A DNA stretch of 36,730 nt, from the NCBI GenBank assembly GCA_002897635.1, contig BDTD01000027.1, positions 1-36,730 of the forward strand. The letters run 5' to 3'. The notes below the pieces were generated by a model. The model was given only the letters and a program-made list of their open reading frames with translations, was not told the origin of the DNA and did not search any database. How positions within the stretch are numbered: position 1 is the first letter of the stretch; each line of letters opens with the position of its first letter. A program made the position numbers and the translations under genes. Below, piece after piece: positions 34,576-36,730 of the stretch. Source of the DNA: a bacterium BMS3Abin11. Its GTDB lineage: Bacteria > Pseudomonadota > Gammaproteobacteria > BMS3Bbin11.

Positions 34576-34640
34576 CTTACATAAAACGTAACACGTAAAC
34601 CGTAAAACGTCTTCCCTTTCCCCTTCCCCCTTCATTCCTT
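34576..34640. repeat. ACGTAA-type repeat followed by CCCTTTCC tract
   Basis: CTTACATAAAACGTAACACG, AAACCGTAAAACGTC and TTCCCTTTCCCCTTCCCCC, followed by TTCATTCCTTACACCGCTCA, a sequence also present at 33735. Confidence 0.75.
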
Positions 34641-34660
34641 ACACCGCTCATTCATAATAC

Positions 34661-35479
34661 TTACAGCTTATGTCTTGCGTCATACTTTTTAATTACAATC
34701 ATCTGCTGATAAACCACCTTCATCAAACAAAACACCAACCCATCTTTACCATCAAGAAAACCCAGCCTGATAATATAGCTATAGACAAAATACAGAAAAG
34801 GCCGGAACGGCAATCGCCATGCAATACGTTTCAAAGTCGCTCGACGTTTTAATGGATCACCAGTAAATACCTCACCGATACGTAAACGATCACACTGCTG
34901 CTGCAACTCATACTCGGCATCTTTGGACGAATACCGGTTCTGCCGTTCAAACCATTCATCCATGCCTTTTAAATTCTCATCAATTAAATCATTCTCAAGA
35001 TCACGAACTTCACCCTTAACCTCCTGAGTTTCAGCATGCCCCCGATTGATATAACGCACCCTGTCCTTATGTACAAAGCGAACTACCCAGGTAGGATACA
35101 GACTGCTGTACCGTAACCATCGCCCCCACATATAAAAACGCCGCCGCATTCGCCAGGCACCGATACCTGACGGGTCTTCACTAGCAATACGGCACAGTTC
35201 ATCAGCTAACTCGTCAGGGACTTTTTCATCCGCATCAAGGATAAGTACCCAGTCGTTCTTTATCTCAATATTTTCCAGAGACCAGTTACGCTGTGATCCA
35301 AAACCTTCAAAAGCATGCTGAAAAAACCGCGCACCGTTTTCTTTTGCTATCGCTTCAGTTTTATCGGTACTGAATGAATCAACGATAATGACATCATCAC
35401 ACCACTTCAATGATTCGAGACATAAAGGCAGGTGTATTTCTTCGTTCAGGGTGTAAATCAGAACACTGACTTTACACAT
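34661..35479 (-). CDS. Glycosyltransferase family 2 (WaaE/KdtX-like)
   Basis: From ATG 35479 this is a 272-residue protein with the N-terminus MCKVSVLIYTLNEEIHLPLC. In-frame starts at 35497 and 35512 would add repeat-derived residues. Motifs: VIIVDSFSTDKTEAIA, WVLILDADEKVP (metal-binding D-x-D) and a W/R-rich acceptor region with RRRFYMWGRWLRYSSLYPTW. The C-terminal part has a hydrophobic patch (FLYFVYSYIIRLGFLDG) that would associate with the membrane, as in the lipopolysaccharide-core glucosyltransferase group. Sugar specificity is unknown. Confidence 0.9.
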   Translation of the reverse strand: MCKVSVLIYTLNEEIHLPLCLESLKWCDDVIIVDSFSTDKTEAIAKENGARFFQHAFEGFGSQRNWSLENIEIKNDWVLILDADEKVPDELADELCRIASEDPSGIGAWRMRRRFYMWGRWLRYSSLYPTWVVRFVHKDRVRYINRGHAETQEVKGEVRDLENDLIDENLKGMDEWFERQNRYSSKDAEYELQQQCDRLRIGEVFTGDPLKRRATLKRIAWRLPFRPFLYFVYSYIIRLGFLDGKDGLVFCLMKVVYQQMIVIKKYDARHKL

Positions 35480-35499
35480 TACAATGCCATCCGGCATCT

Positions 35500-35570
35500 G
35501 TAGGAGTGCCATCTCGGCGCGATAAGAAGTTGATACATGCGATTGATCGCGCCGGGGACGGCGCTCCTAC
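35500..35570. repeat. Family B palindromic repeat
   Basis: The left arm GTAGGAGTGCCATCTCGGCG and the right arm CGCGCCGGGGACGGCGCTCC are imperfect reverse complements with about 20 bases between. It fills the gap between the two glycosyltransferase genes. Confidence 0.88.
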
Positions 35571-35578
35571 AAAATCAA

Positions 35579-36730
35579 TCATTTCTTTCCAGTAATTTCT
35601 TCATAACACTGTTCCATCTGGACGGCCACAATCCCCCACCTCAAATGCCTCTCAATCCATTCTTTCCCCTTCAATCCCATATTCTTTCTAACATCAGCAT
35701 CCATCAACAAATCATTAATGCACGTACCCAGCTTATCGGCACTCGTAACCACTCCTCCGCCAGAAGCTTCAACAATCCCTTTCGCCCCCACTTCTTCCGT
35801 CACCACTACCGGTACACCCCGCACTATCGACTCAGGAACAACATTACCGAAGTTCTCGGAATACGATGGCAGTACCAGCAAGCTGGCTGACTGCAGCAAT
35901 GCTTCCTTATCGGCATCTGAAATAGATCGAGGAATAAAAGTTACCCTTTCTTTAACACCCGATTCTGCCGCCACTTTATGCAAGGTCGGCAGATAAGCCT
36001 CCTCATCATTCCCCGCAATCACTAACTGCCAGCCCGGCACATCAGCCCAGGCACGAAGCAATCTATCGAGGCCCTTCTTCCAGTTGATACGACCAAAATA
36101 TACAACATAATTACCGGCTGACAGGACATCGACAATATCTTCGGTCAAATCCTCCTGACGCCATGCTTCAGGCAGATCTACACCATTGGCAATATTGATC
36201 ACTAAGGGCCGGCGAAATGAAAACTCAGACATCTCTACTGCTTCATCAAAAGAGGTAACATGCAAACGAGTTGCCTGCTCCAGTGTTTTCTTTTCAATCA
36301 ACCTGAGCCAGGCTGTTTTTAACCAGCGGCTTTTTCGTTGCACCAGTTCTTTAACCAGCATCCCGCGAGTGGACAATACATAGGGGACATCTGCAGCATA
36401 AGCGATACGCGCCGCAGCAGAGGTAGGCCAGAGAAAAACTGAATGCAGGTGAACAATCTCAAATTCGTGTATTCGGGTTTTTAGGGCTGTTTTCATCTGC
36501 GGGGAATAATAGAGCCTTCTTGCAAGCTTATTAAATACAGAATTCGCCGCGGGGACGCGCCTCCCACAAGTAAAAATAGAAGGAAAATACCAGACCTTTA
36601 CACCATCTAAATCGACTGCCCTGTTGATGGGCACATCACTATCATGATCTCCATCTACAGTAGTGGTAAACACATGTACCTCGTGACCGAGGGCTGCCAG
36701 AGATTTACAAAGTCCATGTACAGAGTAGAT
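35579..36730 (-). CDS. Glycosyltransferase family 4, N-terminus beyond the right edge
   Basis: The frame is open to the window edge (384 codons) with no convincing start inside; the GTG at 36673 falls in the middle of the conserved LAALGHEVHVFTT strand. The N-terminal GT-B lobe has EIVHLHSVFLWPT and PYVLSTRGMLV. The C-terminal lobe has VVYFGRINWKKGLDRLLRAW, WQLVIAGND, and the E-x7-E region SENFGNVVPESIVRGVPVV, diagnostic of GT4. An unusual segment, TCGRRVPAANSVFNKLA, lies at 36525-36573 and appears to come from inserted repeat DNA. It probably builds the same surface glycan as the neighbouring genes. Confidence 0.9.
   Translation of the reverse strand: MYSVHGLCKSLAALGHEVHVFTTTVDGDHDSDVPINRAVDLDGVKVWYFPSIFTCGRRVPAANSVFNKLARRLYYSPQMKTALKTRIHEFEIVHLHSVFLWPTSAAARIAYAADVPYVLSTRGMLVKELVQRKSRWLKTAWLRLIEKKTLEQATRLHVTSFDEAVEMSEFSFRRPLVINIANGVDLPEAWRQEDLTEDIVDVLSAGNYVVYFGRINWKKGLDRLLRAWADVPGWQLVIAGNDEEAYLPTLHKVAAESGVKERVTFIPRSISDADKEALLQSASLLVLPSYSENFGNVVPESIVRGVPVVVTEEVGAKGIVEASGGGVVTSADKLGTCINDLLMDADVRKNMGLKGKEWIERHLRWGIVAVQMEQCYEEITGKK
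36541..36571. repeat. GGGAGGCGCGTCCCCGCGGC-type repeat inside the GT4 gene
   Basis: Read in the gene direction it is TTGTGGGAGGCGCGTCCCCG followed by CGGCGAATT. A related copy, CTGCGGGAGACGCGCCTCGC, is in the gap at 33399. It is in frame. Confidence 0.55.

Noticed and set aside
36673-36730. GTG at 36673 as the start of the GT4 gene
   Set aside because: Conserved GT4 N-terminal sequence (SLAALGHEVHV) continues upstream in frame to the window edge.

Overview
The window looks like a chromosomal segment of a gammaproteobacterium. It carries the proteobacterial anaerobic-type unsaturated fatty acid pair fabA-fabB, a complete-looking set of type II secretion (T2SS) genes including the gammaproteobacterial-style L, M and C components, and a surface-polysaccharide cluster. 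No rRNA, tRNA, phage or plasmid gene is seen. The genus cannot be fixed from the sequence alone; coding style and repeat content would suit an environmental sulfur- or methane-oxidiser type genome, but that is only an impression.

Layout. (1) 1-3450: the 5' part of a very large exported gingipain-like (C25) peptidase gene reading leftward, and, divergent from it, a PqqD-like gene plus a 57-residue peptide that resembles a RiPP precursor. (2) 3458-4864: an exported RCC1 beta-propeller protein. (3) 5136-15548: the T2SS, split into two convergent operons, gspD-E-F-C on the plus strand and gspG-H-I-J-K-L-M on the minus strand, meeting at a perfect inverted repeat. (4) 15549-16023: non-coding, with a 7-mer tandem array and a candidate small RNA ending in a strong terminator. 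(5) 16024-23365, all minus strand: fabB, fabA, an SNF2/SWIM helicase, adk, a helix-hairpin-helix membrane protein and a small membrane protein. (6) 23643-36730: pyrF, then a polysaccharide cluster (ABC exporter, ElyC/YdcF-like, O-antigen ligase/polymerase-like, VpsP-like, nucleotidyltransferase, two GT2 enzymes, a NodU/CmcH carbamoyltransferase, a GT4 enzyme cut by the window edge), interrupted by a MazE-like/Doc toxin-antitoxin pair and a ParE toxin remnant.

How the genes work together. The T2SS can export folded periplasmic proteins; the C25-like and RCC1 proteins both have signal peptides and are possible substrates, but nothing in the sequence proves that. The polysaccharide genes supply assembly (glycosyltransferases), decoration (carbamoyltransferase), flipping or export (ABC protein) and polymerisation or ligation.

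The most unusual property is a heavy load of several short repeat families: palindromic GTAGGTGCGAATTC-type and GTAGGAGTGCCG-type elements, ACGTAA-rich palindromes, AAGGATTAAAGA-type purine tracts and AAGTTTC/AAGTTCC heptamers. They fill most intergenic gaps, supply the stop codons of several genes, and appear to have been inserted in frame inside at least three protein-coding genes. The second point of interest is the PqqD/peptide/C25 locus at the left edge, a candidate uncharacterised peptide-modification system.
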